This document shows positions 12,052-25,090 of a DNA stretch of 64,000 nt, piece by piece. Source of the stretch: Paraspadella gotoi. Lineage: Eukaryota; Chaetognatha. The translations under genes and the position numbers were made by a program. The stretch covers positions 25,482,519 to 25,546,518 of the forward strand of contig CM119266.1 in NCBI GenBank assembly GCA_051294375.1, written 5' to 3'. Numbering within the stretch: position 1 is the stretch's first letter; each line of letters begins with the position of its first letter. Under the pieces are notes generated by a model, which worked only from the letters and a program-made list of their open reading frames with translations, ran no database searches and was not told where the DNA came from.

Positions 12052-12747
12052 TCACGAAGAGCCTTCCGCTTTCTTTTCTCTATTTTGATCTGATATAAAA
12101 TAGCACTCCTCGTAAAACTCCTCCAATTCTGTGAAGGGCTGGGTTCCGGAAGACTGAATCGTGAAACGGGTGAGAGGCGAAACTCTTTGGAGTTCAATAA
12201 CCTTGACCAACAAAAAGGAAATTTGTCGGGGACATAGTAGACGTGCTCTTTGTGGAAATAAAAAACCAACTTGTTAGCGCGAGCGCATTCAAACACGAAT
12301 GAGACAGAAACGACAGCGCCGCGACAAGTCTTGCAAAAATGTAATCCGGAACCTAAACGAAGTAGCTCATATTCAAGGCCTATAAAAGAAGGACACTCCA
12401 AAATCAAAATTTATTTAGTATTTACCCTTTTCGTTAAGGGGCACCAAATGAACATTAACCGGCGACGTCTGATTTTGGAGGCGTTCTTCCTCATTTCCAT
12501 CTACATTGACAACCTCGTGCGAGGCGACGACGTACGTCCCACCACCGGCGACGACGACGTCACCGACCAGTTTCGCCTCCGCCGGAAGAGTCGAAGGCGG
12601 CAGCCAAAATCGCATCGGTTTCTCGCTATCCACATCCACGAATAGGGTCGAGCCGAAGCCGAAATTCCCGAAGCGAAAATCCCAGAAGGCGTCTTTGACT
12701 GTCAGAAATTGGTTCGAAGGGAGATGGAATCGTGTTCTGGCCGCCAT
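12052..12747 (-). CDS. Unrecognised two-exon gene with an apparent frameshift
   Basis: I do not recognise the family. Exon 1 (12426-12747) begins MAARTRFHLPSNQ and encodes 107 codons plus one base with a GT donor. Exon 2 starts at 12379 after a TATAG acceptor and continues 'GLEYELLRLGSGLHFCKTC'. After 'VYYVPDKFPF' the annotated frame becomes Arg/Pro/Ser-rich. Another frame of the same strand, entered at the run of five T (sense strand) near 12218, continues with amphipathic, protein-like sequence ('VIELQRVSPLTRF', 'FTELEEFYEECYF') to a stop at 12052. The simplest reading is a one-base indel in a T homopolymer, either an assembly error or a real frameshift allele. A Cys-x-x-Cys sits in exon 2. 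A very short intron with a non-consensus donor is a less likely alternative. Confidence 0.55.
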
Positions 12748-12940
12748 GAATACGAAAAACGTCTACAATGCGGTTTTAGAGACGAGTTTCTTCGGACTTC
12801 CGACATTACAGCGTAAGTCTCTACGACTCTTTAGTAATGAATAATTGAAAAAAAAAAAACCCAAACAACAACAAAAACAACCTGAACCGAGCCTGAAAAG
12901 CAACGCGTTCCTTTCGTTTTATACGAAGCGTCTCTTTGGT

Positions 12941-15085
12941 TCATCTCAGTTTCCAGTCATCGTCTTCCGCCCAATCATCCTTAGCCCAGAAAGGCATGGG
13001 CGTTTCAAAGTCAAAATTAGGACCCGCGTATCTTAAAGCGTGGAGAAACATCACGAGATCCTTGGGCCGAGGATCCGTTGGTGGACGAAGACAATCCTTG
13101 CAAGTGTAGTCTTTGGAAAAAGTCGGATTTTCTGAGGAAACGAGAGTATTGATGCAAGACGTGCTGTCGGACGGCGTCTCCCTTTCGGCGCCTTTTTCCA
13201 TTTCCCCTTCCACGGTCGAGTTCAATCTCGTTTTTTTTGGCGGTGGAATTTCGTTCTCGGAAGTCGAAGCGTCGAGACCGGTGTCAGCGTCTGTATTTTT
13301 TAAGTCTTGGTTTTTATCCGTATCAGATGCAGAGTTGGATTCGCCACAAGATCGACGATTCTCATTTTCTCCGACCTCGTTCACCTTCTTCTCCATCAAC
13401 TCTTCGAACACTTGAGGATCCAAGTAGTTGTCTATGGAATGCAGGCGTGAAGCATCCTCGACAAGTTGCTCGTCAGTTTTTCCGTCACAGTCTCCCCCAC
13501 GACCGTTCTGAGAACCCCATACTTCGGGGCAATTGTAATAAGAATCGTTGAGTATGGGAAATCCGAGGTATTGGAGGTGAACCTACGGGTTACGAAGAAA
13601 ATGTTAAATTTTCATAAATTTTAAACTATGTCAAAAATACTGACCCTAATCTGATGCGTCCTTCCGGACTCAGGGACGCACTTAACGACGCTTGATTTTC
13701 CGTTGAAGGAGAGTCTCTTGAAGGAGGTTCGCGATGGTTTTCCGCCGACCGGGTCGACTCGGACGAAGCCCAACTTGGACGAGATGTACCGCAAGGGGGC
13801 TTCGACGAGAATTGGGGAATCGGAAACCGGAAATTCACCCTCCACCCGACAAACGTACTCTTTACGAAGTTCGCGGTTTTTAACTTGGGCAGCCAACTCC
13901 CTCGTCAGGGAAATGTTTTTGACGAATATTAAGACGCCGGATGTGGCACGATCGAGACGGTGGATGGAGCGAAGGTTTCTAAAGAAAAAAAAAAAAAAAA
14001 CAGGCATAATCATTTTTCGCGCCCAGGAATAACTTAAAAACTGCTCACTTGTAACCCATTTCATTGGACAAAATCATGGTTATTGTGTTATAGCGGAATC
14101 GCCCGCAAGGGTGCACCGGGATCGATGCGGGTTTGTCCACCACCAAGAAGTCGTCATCGTCTCGTACGATGCCGATAGTCGCCGCCGTCACTGGCAGTTC
14201 ATGACGGTGAACGACGGAGGACATGAAGTCGTTGTTGCGCAATCGATACGTCGCGGAGACAGGGCGGCCTATGAAAGTGCGAGTTGGGTTAAAAAGTCTG
14301 ATGCGATGAAAAGATCCCTTTGAAATCAAGGCTAACCGTTAACGGTGATGAGGCCGCATTTGAGCCGCGTTGCGTAGTTTTCTTCGATGTCGTATCGAAA
14401 CTCGGATTTGATGACGTCGAGAATTTCGCGTCCGAGCCAGCGACCACGGGCGTACGTCTGTAACGATTAGTAACAGTATAGAGACGGGTAATATTAAAAA
14501 TTTTCATTAGAAATAACGATCAATAGTTTAAAAGGTAATAGAAAATTCTAAATGTTTGACGATACGAAACATACACGAATGCCAACCTGGTACTTGAACA
14601 GGTAAGGAAGGACCTTCCTCAATCCGTTTTCGAAGAAATAGCACGGTTTTATTTGATCGTCAAACGCGGGATCCACAATTCTTCGAGCGGTTGCCTGATA
14701 TAACCAGACAGTAAACCAAATGCCTTGCGAAAGCGTAATTTAGTCAATTTCGACCCACCTCCCGCTTCTTTTGCTTCTCAAACAATTTCTTTTTTTCTTT
14801 TTTGAATCTTTTTTTCTGGGCCTTTGTCATCGGCGGCGGCGGCGACGACGACGACAACGTTCTCGTATCATTCACGCCCGGAGATCCCGTCGTTTGAGAG
14901 CAATGTTCAAGACGTTCTAAATTCTCTTCTCCCTTCGCCGAATCTTCGCTAATTGGATTTTCTGTTTCGGCCTCGGACGAGATCTCCATGTTCGCGATAG
15001 ATTTCGACTTGGTCCCGAGGAGGCAGCGAACAAGACGAGGTTTCAGTACGGAAATGTTTAGAGTTCGGATGGCGCGGGACACCAT
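12941..15085 (-). CDS. RPUSD2: RNA pseudouridylate synthase domain-containing protein 2
   Basis: Pseudouridine synthase of the RluA/TruC-like group; isomerises uridine in RNA, probably tRNA or mRNA. Six exons: 14759-15085, 14587-14694, 14337-14457, 14049-14268, 13645-13978, 12941-13582, giving 583 aa with consistent phases. The N-terminus is a mitochondrial-like presequence followed by a Lys-rich segment. The middle has 'RWLGREILDVIKSEF' and 'VVDKPASIPVHPCGRFR', then the catalytic-Asp motif 'SIHRLDRATSGVLIF' (exon 5) and 'GRTHQIRVHLQYLGFPI'. The C-terminal exon is acidic and Ser-rich, then 'CKDCLRPPTDPRPKDLVMF' and 'LHALRYAG', the typical RPUSD2 ending. Confidence 0.92.
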
Positions 15086-15347
15086 CGGTTAACGGCGAAG
15101 TCCGCTAAGTTCAACATTTGAAGAAAGACTTGGAAAAAAAAAATAAAAAAAATAAAATGTAAAGAAAGACAATTCTAACGTAACGAGTAACGACGTAACA
15201 AAACAAACTTGTCGCAGGTAATCTCTTCCCCCCCCCTTTTCAATCACTTAGTCTCTATTACGTCTCTCTTTCACTTTCTGTTTCTCCCACTTATCGCAAA
15301 TTCTCTCCCACGCCATCGCGTGTCGAAACTCGGGGAACCAAGTAAAG

Positions 15348-15447
<100 letters not shown>

Positions 15448-15571
15448 AGAGAATGATATCGATTAACCCAGGCGCCAACCCGGCTTAATCGTTTCTACTC
15501 TTTAGAGAGGAAAATGGGAGATTGCATAGAGAAGAAAAATCTAGAAAAGCGAGTGAAAAACAAGATCGTAG

Positions 15572-16754
15572 TTAATTGTCGTCGTCGCCCCCTTGAAATA
15601 TTGCTTTGATGAGTTGTCGCTTTTTAGCCTTGACCTCCGTTGCCGAGTTTTTCTCGTTCCCTCCTTTTCTCTTCCTCTTGTGTCCACCTTTCTTCTTTTC
15701 TGCACTTTCCACAGTTTCGTCTTCACCCATTGTCGTTGGTGTCGTCGCTGTCTTTGACGCCTTCTTCTGAATGACTGTCTTAATTTCGTCCTCCGTCTGT
15801 TTCTGATAAAACTGCCACTCCCGCCGATTTACATCCTTTCCCTTGGCGAGGACCCGTTTGTCGGCCTGGGCTTTGTCGGCCAGGTCGCGGAAGTGGTGCG
15901 CCTCTTTGCGGGCGTTTCCAACCTCGAGGCGCATCTTCTGTTCCTCGACGGCTCGCTCGTAGGCGAGACGGTCGACGAGGTTATGCCACTTGAAGCGAGA
16001 TAGATACTGTGAGTACAAGGAGACAAATTGAGAAAATTCTCTATAAGTAAAAGTTTAGATTTCAACACTCCAGAAAACTAGTTTGTAACAGATTGACTTA
16101 AAAATATATATTTTCATTGAGCTTAAAGCGGCTAACCTTCATGTTCCAAGTGTCCGCGTACCAGGGATGCCGCTTCTTACCGCCGACCACGGAACAGTTG
16201 AGTATTCGAGCGGCGCGTTTGGCGTCCGCCTTCCGCTTATACTCGACCCAACCTTCGACGTAATAGTTTCTCTTAGCCCGGCGCTTTCGAGGGTCATGGT
16301 CCTGTTGGAGGTACACACGACCCAAGGGACCCAGGGCTCCGAGGGCTAATCTAATTTGCTGAAGGTCCATGGCCGTCGGAATGGAACTGAGGTAGACGAC
16401 GCCGCGCTCGGAGCTTTTCTTGGATTTCGCCGTGCGAGAGGCGGCGTCATCGATGTCCATTAGCTCCGGGGGGTTAGGTTCACGGAAAGTTTCATTAGGG
16501 ATTTTGCTTTCGGATTCGTCTTCGTGTTTAAGAAGTTCTGCGTCGTCCTCATTAAATTGAAGGCGATCACTAGTTTCCATTTCGGTGCGAAATTCTTCAG
16601 TCAAAGCGAATCGTTCATCGATTCCTTCGCCACTCTCCGTATCTCGTTTGTCTTCGCGATTGGCTGCATTTGTAATTTTACAGCGCTCGTCTAATATGCA
16701 ATCTTTCAGCTTTAATTTGACTTCGTTCCCAGCGTTTTCTTCATCAGCGCTCAT
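15572..16754 (-). CDS. ABT1: Activator of basal transcription 1 / Esf2 homologue
   Basis: RRM-fold nucleolar protein; the yeast homologue Esf2 acts in small-subunit rRNA processing and the animal protein was named for TBP binding. Two exons, 16137-16754 and 15572-16006, give 350 aa. The N-terminal about 110 residues are acidic and variable. The RRM core follows with 'GVVYLSSIPTAMDLQQIR', 'LGRVYLQQDHDPRKRR', 'EGWVEYKRKADAKRAA' and 'WYADTWNMK', then, after the intron, 'YLSRFKWHNLVDRLAYERA', the family signature. The C-terminus is Lys-rich. The upstream in-frame codon is GTG, so the ATG at 16754 is the chosen start. Confidence 0.92.
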
Positions 16755-16922
16755 TTTCACGATATAAAATGTGTCACAATAATAACATTAATTTAACCTG
16801 GAGATCGAAATGAAGCGTAACAAAACTTTGGTAACTTACCAATAACTTATATAAATAGAAAAATCTAAAAACTAAAATGGAAAAAGCTCCTTCATTCAAT
16901 TAAGTAAAGCAGACGTCAATTA

Positions 16923-18468
16923 TCAATAAAAAACGCATCGGACCTTGTGCACTGGGATTTTAGCCAATCTGGCCTCCTCTTTCTTGCACCACGTCCAGAG
17001 AAAAAAATCAACAAGGATCGAATTGACGGCGGCCTCTCCATTTCCGCGCTCCCTTAAAGCAACGCGGGTCCGCTCTTTGATCAACTCGCAGGCGTGAATG
17101 GAGCAGCCGCGAATCTCTACCTCTTCCCTTTCGCCAGATTTCATCAGAGTCCCGGCCTCTAGGCGCCGCGTTAACGCCGGTGAATACACGATGGCGCCGG
17201 TAAAAGCGAGCGCCTGAGGGACGCGATAATCGGCGAACATCGTGAGGGAGTCGATGTCGTGAAAGGAGCCCAAACCGCGACCCTAAAAGAGTTTTCACCC
17301 AAATATGCGGCGATTAAAAAAAAAGAACTCAGATCCTTGCAATAACCAATGATCGAGATAAAATAATGGGGATGACGGGGCAAAATGGTGATGCTAAGCA
17401 TGTTTTTTAGCAAATGTAAAGCAATCAGTTGGAAAGTTCAGCTATTAAGACAACAAAAATGGAATTAAGATACTTCAGGTAGCTAAAATTAGCAATCCCC
17501 ATCTTACCCCATGTCCCCGTCTTGCCCTGTCTTACCCTACTTCAATTTCCTCAAGGCCAGAAACAAAAAAAAAAAAAAACCCATCGCTACACCTGAAAAC
17601 ATCCCCAAAGATCAGCGACCAAAATCTGCGCGCGCTTGTAGAAGCAGACCGTCTTGCTCTCGAACATCGCCTCGTCAACGAAGGAAGGAAAATTTTCGAC
17701 GACGAGGTCGACGAGCCGTTGGGCGGATCCTGCCGCTTCGAGGATGCAATTGACAAATGAACCGCCGAACTTCTTTAAAAGCGTCCGGCCATTGCGATGG
17801 AGAATTTCCAACCGCTCGTCGAAAAGCGGGATTTCCTCTTCCGTCTCGGATCGAAAGATGAGCTGAAGTTGCGAAGCGGAGATGCCGGCGAAGACACGCG
17901 GAGAAGTTAACTCGAAACCGGACGCTAAGGATCGATTGACCTGAGAACGGATATCGATGGAGACAAGGAAAAACGATTTTGTCACGACGGGGCACAACTT
18001 TTTGGTCAAGAACTTCAAATCGAAAGTTCCGATTTTCATCAATCAAAAGAACTACCAGATCAACAAAAAAAAAAATGATCGCTCTGTACCAACTCAACCA
18101 AAACTCACAAACGACTACACCCAACCCACCGCGGCGCAAAGGCTCCAGTATCCCGTATAACGCTCGCCATCAAACTCAACGGCGAACCTTTTCTCCGCCG
18201 ACTCGTCGCTCCAGAAGGAAAAGTTGAGGGAGTCGACGAAGAAAATCCAGTCGACGACAGACTCGGCGTCTGCCCCCGATGTAGTCTCCACGGAAGGGTG
18301 GAGCTTCTCCGCCGACCAGCAGGCCGGGCCGAAACCTTCCTCCGCCACAGCCCTGGCCAACAGCGCCGCCGCAGCCTCGACGCCGACGGATGAGACGGAA
18401 ACGTCTTTGGCGTGGGCGGCAACGAATGCGCCCGCGGGGGCGGGATGAAGTCTGGTTGTGGCGGTCAT
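16923..18468 (-). CDS. QNG1: Queuosine 5'-phosphate N-glycosylase (queuosine salvage protein, DUF2419)
   Basis: Releases queuine base from queuosine 5'-phosphate so that it can be inserted into tRNA; animals must salvage queuine. Three exons, 18130-18468, 17593-17940 and 16923-17282, give 348 aa, close to the human C9orf64 protein. Recognisable blocks are 'DVSVSSVGVEAAA', 'WIFFVDSLNFSFW', 'YTGYWSLCAA', 'LLKKFGGSFVNC', 'FYKRAQILVADLWG', 'LTMFADYRVPQAL', 'EVEIRGCSIHACELI' and the C-terminal 'KIPVHKVRCVFY'. All phases are zero at the two introns. The start is the ATG at 18468; the longer open frame upstream lacks family similarity. Confidence 0.93.
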
Positions 18469-19500
18469 CGAGAAAAAGGCGATGAAGTGACGGAATGAAA
18501 AATTAGTTTGAATTGTCGGAGGGAGGATATGTGGACGGATTCCCTCGCTTGACTCTGGGCGATAATAATATAGAGAAACGTTGAGACTTAACTGTTTAGG
18601 CATTAATTTATGAAAATAAGAAATCAAGCTTCTCCACGGCGTGGACCACGCTCGGAACAATGGGTAAGGTTCACCCAATTCAATCTCCGGCAAAATCGCC
18701 AACAATGAATCACCGATTCATGGGAAGTCATCGTCCTCTTCATCCATCGCCACATCGAGAGAATGCTCGTTTTATTCTGCTCCGAAGGACCCGATGGCCC
18801 GGATCGAGCATAATTGCCCCGACAACGAGAGGAAGAAGAAAAAAATCTGGAACATAATCCTGTAGGGTCGCCATCTGCCTTTCGACAAAAGACAAAAAAA
18901 AAGAAGCCACTTGGTAGCTTTAAATACACCACTATTTCTTTTTTAATTTTCAGGGAAAAAAATTTAAAGAGCTATCGATTGGTGCAAGAAAAATTTGAAT
19001 TGGTTGAGGCAGTAGAATATACAGTGTGTTCCAATGGTACTGTCGGTTATTTTTTACATATTGTGCGGAACCGTGTTATTAAATCTTATTTCTGAGATAA
19101 CAATGTCAAGATAAGTTCGTTACCATTTACTGATACTATATTTCATATTAAAATTTCTATATAAAAAAATTTCTATATTAAAAACTGGAAGGACGCAGAA
19201 ATACGTCCCGACGAAAGAGCCCTAAGAATCCATGGAATGACATAATTTCTATCGTTAAGATCTGTGACGTCTCAAGAAGTACTAGCCTAATGTTGTCACA
19301 AAAATATTAATAGAGTCCCTCATATGAGCAGGAATCAATCAATTATGGAGTGTTTTGCCGCAGTATCCAAAATTAGAGGCAAAAAATTAATGATATGTCC
19401 AGTCATTTGTGAGTAAAGACGGTTTGGCTGAAGCCATAAAACCCTATTTTCGACCTCAAGAAACAAGTACATGTGTGCCAAATTTGTCTAACGAGTCCAC
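18469..19500. other. Intergenic, 5' flank of QNG1
   Basis: No supported exon. Composition drops toward AT-rich at about 18.9 kb, where the decayed transposon region begins. Short open frames near 18624-18932 lack splice-consistent partners. Confidence 0.45.
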
Positions 19501-22500
19501 AATTTATACCGACCTCTTCAACCCACACTGTCTTTGCAGAGACACATCCAAAGGTCCTTCTTTTCTAATCTTATGAACTCACCAACTCCATTCTCGTCGT
19601 TCAGCTCAGGCAAACAAAACTGTTGAAGTTTCTGAAAAAAATTCGCTGGAAAATCCGTGAAAACTGTGAGACCAAAAAACATTGAAGACAACGTTACTTC
19701 TGAGAAAAACCTAACACCATGAAAAAAAATCAGTTATTAATTGGCAAGTCCGTCAAACAGGTGCGCTATCTCATGGAAAGGTGCAGATCTCACCTGTACA
19801 TCGCTATTTGGGAAACGTGGACCTCCAATCCAACCAATGACTCCATAAAAGCCTATATTGAAAGCAAGGGTATCAGCTTCTGGATTCGTTCAAAACGAAT
19901 GCAAACAAAATCGATTCAAATCCTTTCATCTCACTGTAAAAAAGAGCGACATCAGTAAAGTCGACAATCCGGACATGTGGCCCGAGATATCGTTCATTCG
20001 CCGGATACTTTTTCCAAAGAATGAAAAGCAGTCCTCAAGAATCAACAGAAACTCTGTAATGGATCCTAATACATCCACATCAACTAAGTTGACCGTCTCA
20101 ACTTACAACAATCATGGTCTACAGCGAAGTAAGGAATATATCTATCGGCTTCTGTAAGAAAATGAAATCAAGTGATTGCTCTGCAAGAACATTGGCTGCG
20201 TCCTTCTCATAAGAAACATGTCGGGGTAAACAAACTGCGATCTGTTCACCTAAAATATGAAGGCTACGGTACATTCTGAATGGACATGACTCAATACATA
20301 GAGGTTAGACTATGGGGGAACAGGGTTTTTGTGGCCAAAGAAATTTTCAAGTAATTAAACCTCGTTACGAATATAAGCATAAGCGTGTTTCAGTCTTGCA
20401 AGTAGGATGATAAAGATTACAATCTGTTTGTTTATTAATATTTCATGCACCATTTTTCGATATGAAAAATAGATTAGAAAAAAGAGATGGACTATAGAGA
20501 TACGTATAGGTTTTTGTTGAATACATTGTTATGATAATAGAAACTGTAAAATAATTTTATTTATGGATATGAACTGGTTAATTTTTTTGACTTACCGCCA
20601 CCCATTTACAAAAAATACTAAGACCTTTCAATATGTTCTTAAAATTTCGTATCATGCTTTTGTAAATGCCTATTTTTGATCCTTTAACTATGTGGACAAG
20701 AAAGGACTCGAAATCGTACTCATTAATCGATGGGATATCTTTAATAAAAGTTTATTCACCTTTTGATCATAATGTGAAATTTGTTACGACGGTTGATAAT
20801 GTTTCTGATCATTATCCAGTATTCATTAGACATATTTGTTAAGCTTTAAAAGCCAATAAGGTTAGTCCTTTAGCAGAACTCCATTTGTTAACTGGAAAAA
20901 CTTAAATTAGAAAGATTTAAATCATATGAAACAACTTATCTTTAGAATTAGACAAAATTACTGTTTCCCGGTTGATTCCCTTATTACATGGCGAAAATAA
21001 CATGTGATGACAATCATATTTTAGTATTGGAACGATATTTTTTGTGACATTGTTCACTACAATAAAGTAGCTGACGCTACTCTGCCACGAACTCTTCCTT
21101 ATTATTCAAAAAGCCTTTTGAATGATGATTGATCACATTTTAAAAAAAGCAATCAATTGAGCTGTTTACGTTTGGCGTAACTGTGGAAACAAATAGGTGG
21201 TTCTATCTTTAATGCAAAAGTAAAAAAGCTATACAATGCTATAAACATGCTATAAAAAAGCAAACACAAGAAGAGTCAAATTTGTAAACTCCTGACAAAA
21301 TTATTACGATTTAATGAATGAAAGATTGTGTGTAGGGTTTTGGAACTCATGGCGTAAATGCAGGGTAAACACGGATATTAATAAATGATTGATGGTTATT
21401 TGTGACAATACAATTGCTAATCACTTGCTTTGAATACAAATCATGTGTATTGATGATTTTAATGCTGAAAGTAACGAACGACTGAAATCAAATTTTGGTG
21501 AAAATATAAAGCTACTGTCAATCTTTAGCAGAGACATCTATTAGACCATACTTGCATTTCATGGGATGAGTTCTAACCGCTTTTGAAGTAAAGCAGGTAA
21601 AATCTTACGCCTCTTTTATTACTCCAGAACATTTGATTCATGCGTGCCCTAAATATTAATTCATATTCACAGTTACTTTTAACAGTTTTATTCAACCACG
21701 CCTATGTTTGTTCAGACTTTTTAGATGGACTAATTATTCACAATAGTGAAAGATTACAGTGGTGACTTTGTACCGTCTCTAGATTACCGAGGAAATAAAC
21801 TCTGTCATCAGTTTTAGTCAATTGTTGAGCACTTGTCTCTTGTTAAAATTTGGGCATTATCTTTTTTCAATGACTGCAATTTGTTATAAGAAATCTCATT
21901 CTACTTCTCATGCAATTGTTTCACTCTACGGAACCTGCATAGATTATTTTCATGTTCATGGTTCGGGTGTTTACAGTACATTTATGGATTGCTAGCAAGG
22001 GTTTTGACAAAGTGATCATTATGGTCTTTTTACTAAGCTTATAGATCGTGGAAGTGCCATTATGTTCTTAAAAATCTTGGTATACTGGTTATAGCAATAA
22101 AAGTAAATGTAGATGGAAAAGTAACCATTATGATTCATTTGTAGTGTCTTCTGGCGTACGCCAAGGAGGAGTCCTCAGTCCCTTACTTATGGGCAGTATA
22201 TGTCAACGATTAATTTTGGCACAAAAAAAATCAGTTGTGGTTGTTACATAGGGACATATTTTTGTAGCATGGCATATTTTATGCAGACGATATAGCATTT
22301 AACTTTCACCAACGATAAGAGGTATGCAAGTCTTTAATTGACATTTTGTGCCAAAATATGCCAAAGGATTTTTGTTTACATTAGCTTCAAAAAAACGAAA
22401 GTCATTAAGTATTTTGGGAACGTGGCAAACTACAATTCAAATGATATACTTTTTCTCGATGGTAACTGTATCGATCTAGTTGATAAATGGACATATCTAG

Positions 22501-22950
22501 GCGTCAACCTTAGGTATGTGAAAGAGACAGCTTGTTTGAGCCAAGCAAGAATGAGTATTCTTTTTTTAGATCAAGTAACTGTTTTGGATAAATGCCTTGT
22601 TAAAACCCTTCAGAGGAATTTATTGATGAAATTGTATTATACTAACTGTGTTCCGGTTCTCCTTTATGGTTGTTGAAGCTAAAAATTTTTCTGTACGTAA
22701 TATGAATAGACTTAATGTTGCGTAAATGTGTGTACGAAAGATTTTTGGATATAATCGGATGGGAAAGTGTGAGAGAACTTAGGAGTATGTTTGGATACAC
22801 GACTTACTCTACAATTTTTAATAAATCGTTAAGAAAACTTATCTCAAGATATATACAATTGATAAATACTGTCTTCAGAAACTTTGTTCCATTTTTTATT
22901 TTCAACATCAAAGAACAATTTAATTGTTTAAATTTAATTAATTAATTTTT
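19500..22950 (+). mobile_element. Decayed non-LTR retrotransposon (LINE, CR1/L2-like)
   Basis: Broken reading frames on the plus strand line up in LINE order. An ORF1-type C-terminal block ('FKSFHLTV', then 'NPDMWP') lies near 19.92-19.98 kb. The start of an endonuclease domain follows ('STYNNHGLQRSKEYIYRLL' near 20.10-20.16 kb and 'IALQEHW' near 20.18 kb). Reverse transcriptase motifs are 'GVRQGGVLSP' (22152-22181) and 'YADDIA' (22279-22296). The post-RT region is 'DKWTYLGVNLR' and 'LYYTNCVPVLLYGC' (22338-22676) and 'IIGWESVRELRSMFG' (about 22715-22945). Many stops and frameshifts separate these pieces, so the copy is dead. The style is closest to CR1/L2-type elements. The ends are approximate and no poly(A) or target-site duplication was identified. 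Confidence 0.75.
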
Positions 22951-25090
22951 ATTTAATTAACTGTTGTTTTTTTCTCTCTATTTTATGTTTTTTGCTTAGA
23001 CTTAGTCTTCTTTGTTTGTTGTTTGTGATGATGATTGTACTGAATCAACCTCATTGTTATTTTCGAATAAAATCGCATATATATTCGAATTCAATTTTTA
23101 TCATTTTTTTTTGCCAGAACATTCAATTTAAATGAGTCATAATTTCTCACTTTTTTAATTTTTAGATATTTTTTATTTTAAAATAAATTTATTAAAAAAA
23201 TTATGTAAAAAAATATTTTAAATAAATATAAGTTATTTTAATTTGTATAAAAAAGTGCATTAATAAAAAGAAAAATAAATATTTAAAAAATATAAAAATT
23301 GATAAAAAGATGTTAATTAATTTTAAATTTAAATTTTATTATTGGAAGTTGTGAGCGATTGAATCATTAAGGCAAAACAAAATGGTTGCTATTTATTCAA
23401 AAAATTATTATTAAATCAATTAAAAAAGTAATATGAACAAGTAGATAATTTTAAAAATAATGATTATAAAAGTTCTGGAGCTAAAAATATGAGGTAGTTT
23501 TTTACTGTCTTGCATTTAAAGAAAATATTTAAAACAATATTTAATCAATATTATAAAAAATATATAATTTAAAATTTTTTTTTACAAAATCAGTAAAAAA
23601 TTTGTTTTACCAATTGCATTATGTAATAATTCAAGGAGTTTGCTTTGTTCAATTTTGAAAATTTAGGTATCCTATAAAATGGTCCATACTTGTGCGCATA
23701 TTCATTATAATAAATTAAAGTTTTTCGATCTGGTATATAAAAAATTTTGATATGAAAAATGTTTGAAATTAATCTTGAGTATGTTATCACTCAACTGCTT
23801 TTTCTTTATTTTTAAAAGATTGCTTTTAATATAGTTTCTCTACTTATTTTAATTTGATTTAGGTTAAAAATGGTTGACACCTATTTGATGCTGAATTTGT
23901 TCAGCTAATTTCATATTATAAATATATTATAATAAAGAAAAATTAGATACTCTTTATTCTTTATTCTCGTCAGATGTTTTATACTAATTGACTGACGTCC
24001 TATAACTTTCTGACGCTAATATCAGTTTTAATGGGACCTGGGCCAATCGATTTATCTTTCAATAAGCATTGTTTTATGTTTCTATATTTCAATGAAATTC
24101 ATCCATCCAATATAGTTTTTTCGGTGTGAAAGAAGTGACTTCTTTTTTTTTGCGCCGCAGTGTATTTTCTCAAAATCTATCAAAATCTGTTTGCAGTTCT
24201 AATATAAAATACATAAAATGTATAGCTAATATATTTTATTATAATTCAGTATTTTTCTCATCTTAACTTTCAATTGCTTATTAATTAATTATGAGATGAT
24301 GATCGTCACAGATACGCATATAAATTATTATTAATAACAGGTAAAATTGGGATTTTTTGGGATAATAATAAAATTAAAAGTAATAAGATTAATTTGTAAA
24401 CATTAATAAAAAGTTAAAAATCTGAAAACCAATTGATAATAGGAATAAGAACAACCACATGACCCCATGAGGTTTTTAGAAGACTAGAAAGGGGGTACAC
24501 AACTTAACGTACTGAAAATACGGATTATGTTAGGAAATCTTCACAAGAGTACAACTGACAAAATAATAAATAATGAGGCACCACTGTAAAAATAAGCCGA
24601 ATACCCCGGAATGAAACAAGCGCGATTTTGATGTCTAAACACAACTCGTGAGATTATATTGTACTCGTGGAGTAGCTATAACTTTGACGTCGTTTAACTT
24701 TAATGTTAATTTAATAAATTATATAAGATTGTATAAATTTGAATGAAGTAAAAGTTATTCTTTAGGTTAAGTGAGTCTTAGCCGTAATTCAAAGCATTTG
24801 TCTGTGAAGTAGGCTTTAGTCACACGCTCCACGAAATAAAACTATTTTAAACCAATCTCTTTTACGCGTATCGGCGAAAAAAAAGGTACGTAATTTTATC
24901 CGATTGACGAGTGAAAATATTTGACGAAGATCCGCGATGGACTTTCGTGGGGGCAATTTAATAACTGATAATGATCCGTGTCGATAGGTGATCCATAGAC
25001 GATCCCGCTGATAATCTCAAGAAGCCGTCCAAGGAGATCGCGAGCCCGGAAACCCAAGAGGCCGGCCGCGCGAGTGCCAGAGGAGGAACG
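22951..25090. other. AT-rich gene-free stretch
   Basis: Very AT-rich from 22.95 to about 24.9 kb with poly-A/T runs and no coding signal. It separates the LINE remnant from the 3' end of synaptojanin. The last few hundred bases before 25091 are probably synaptojanin 3' UTR. Confidence 0.6.
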
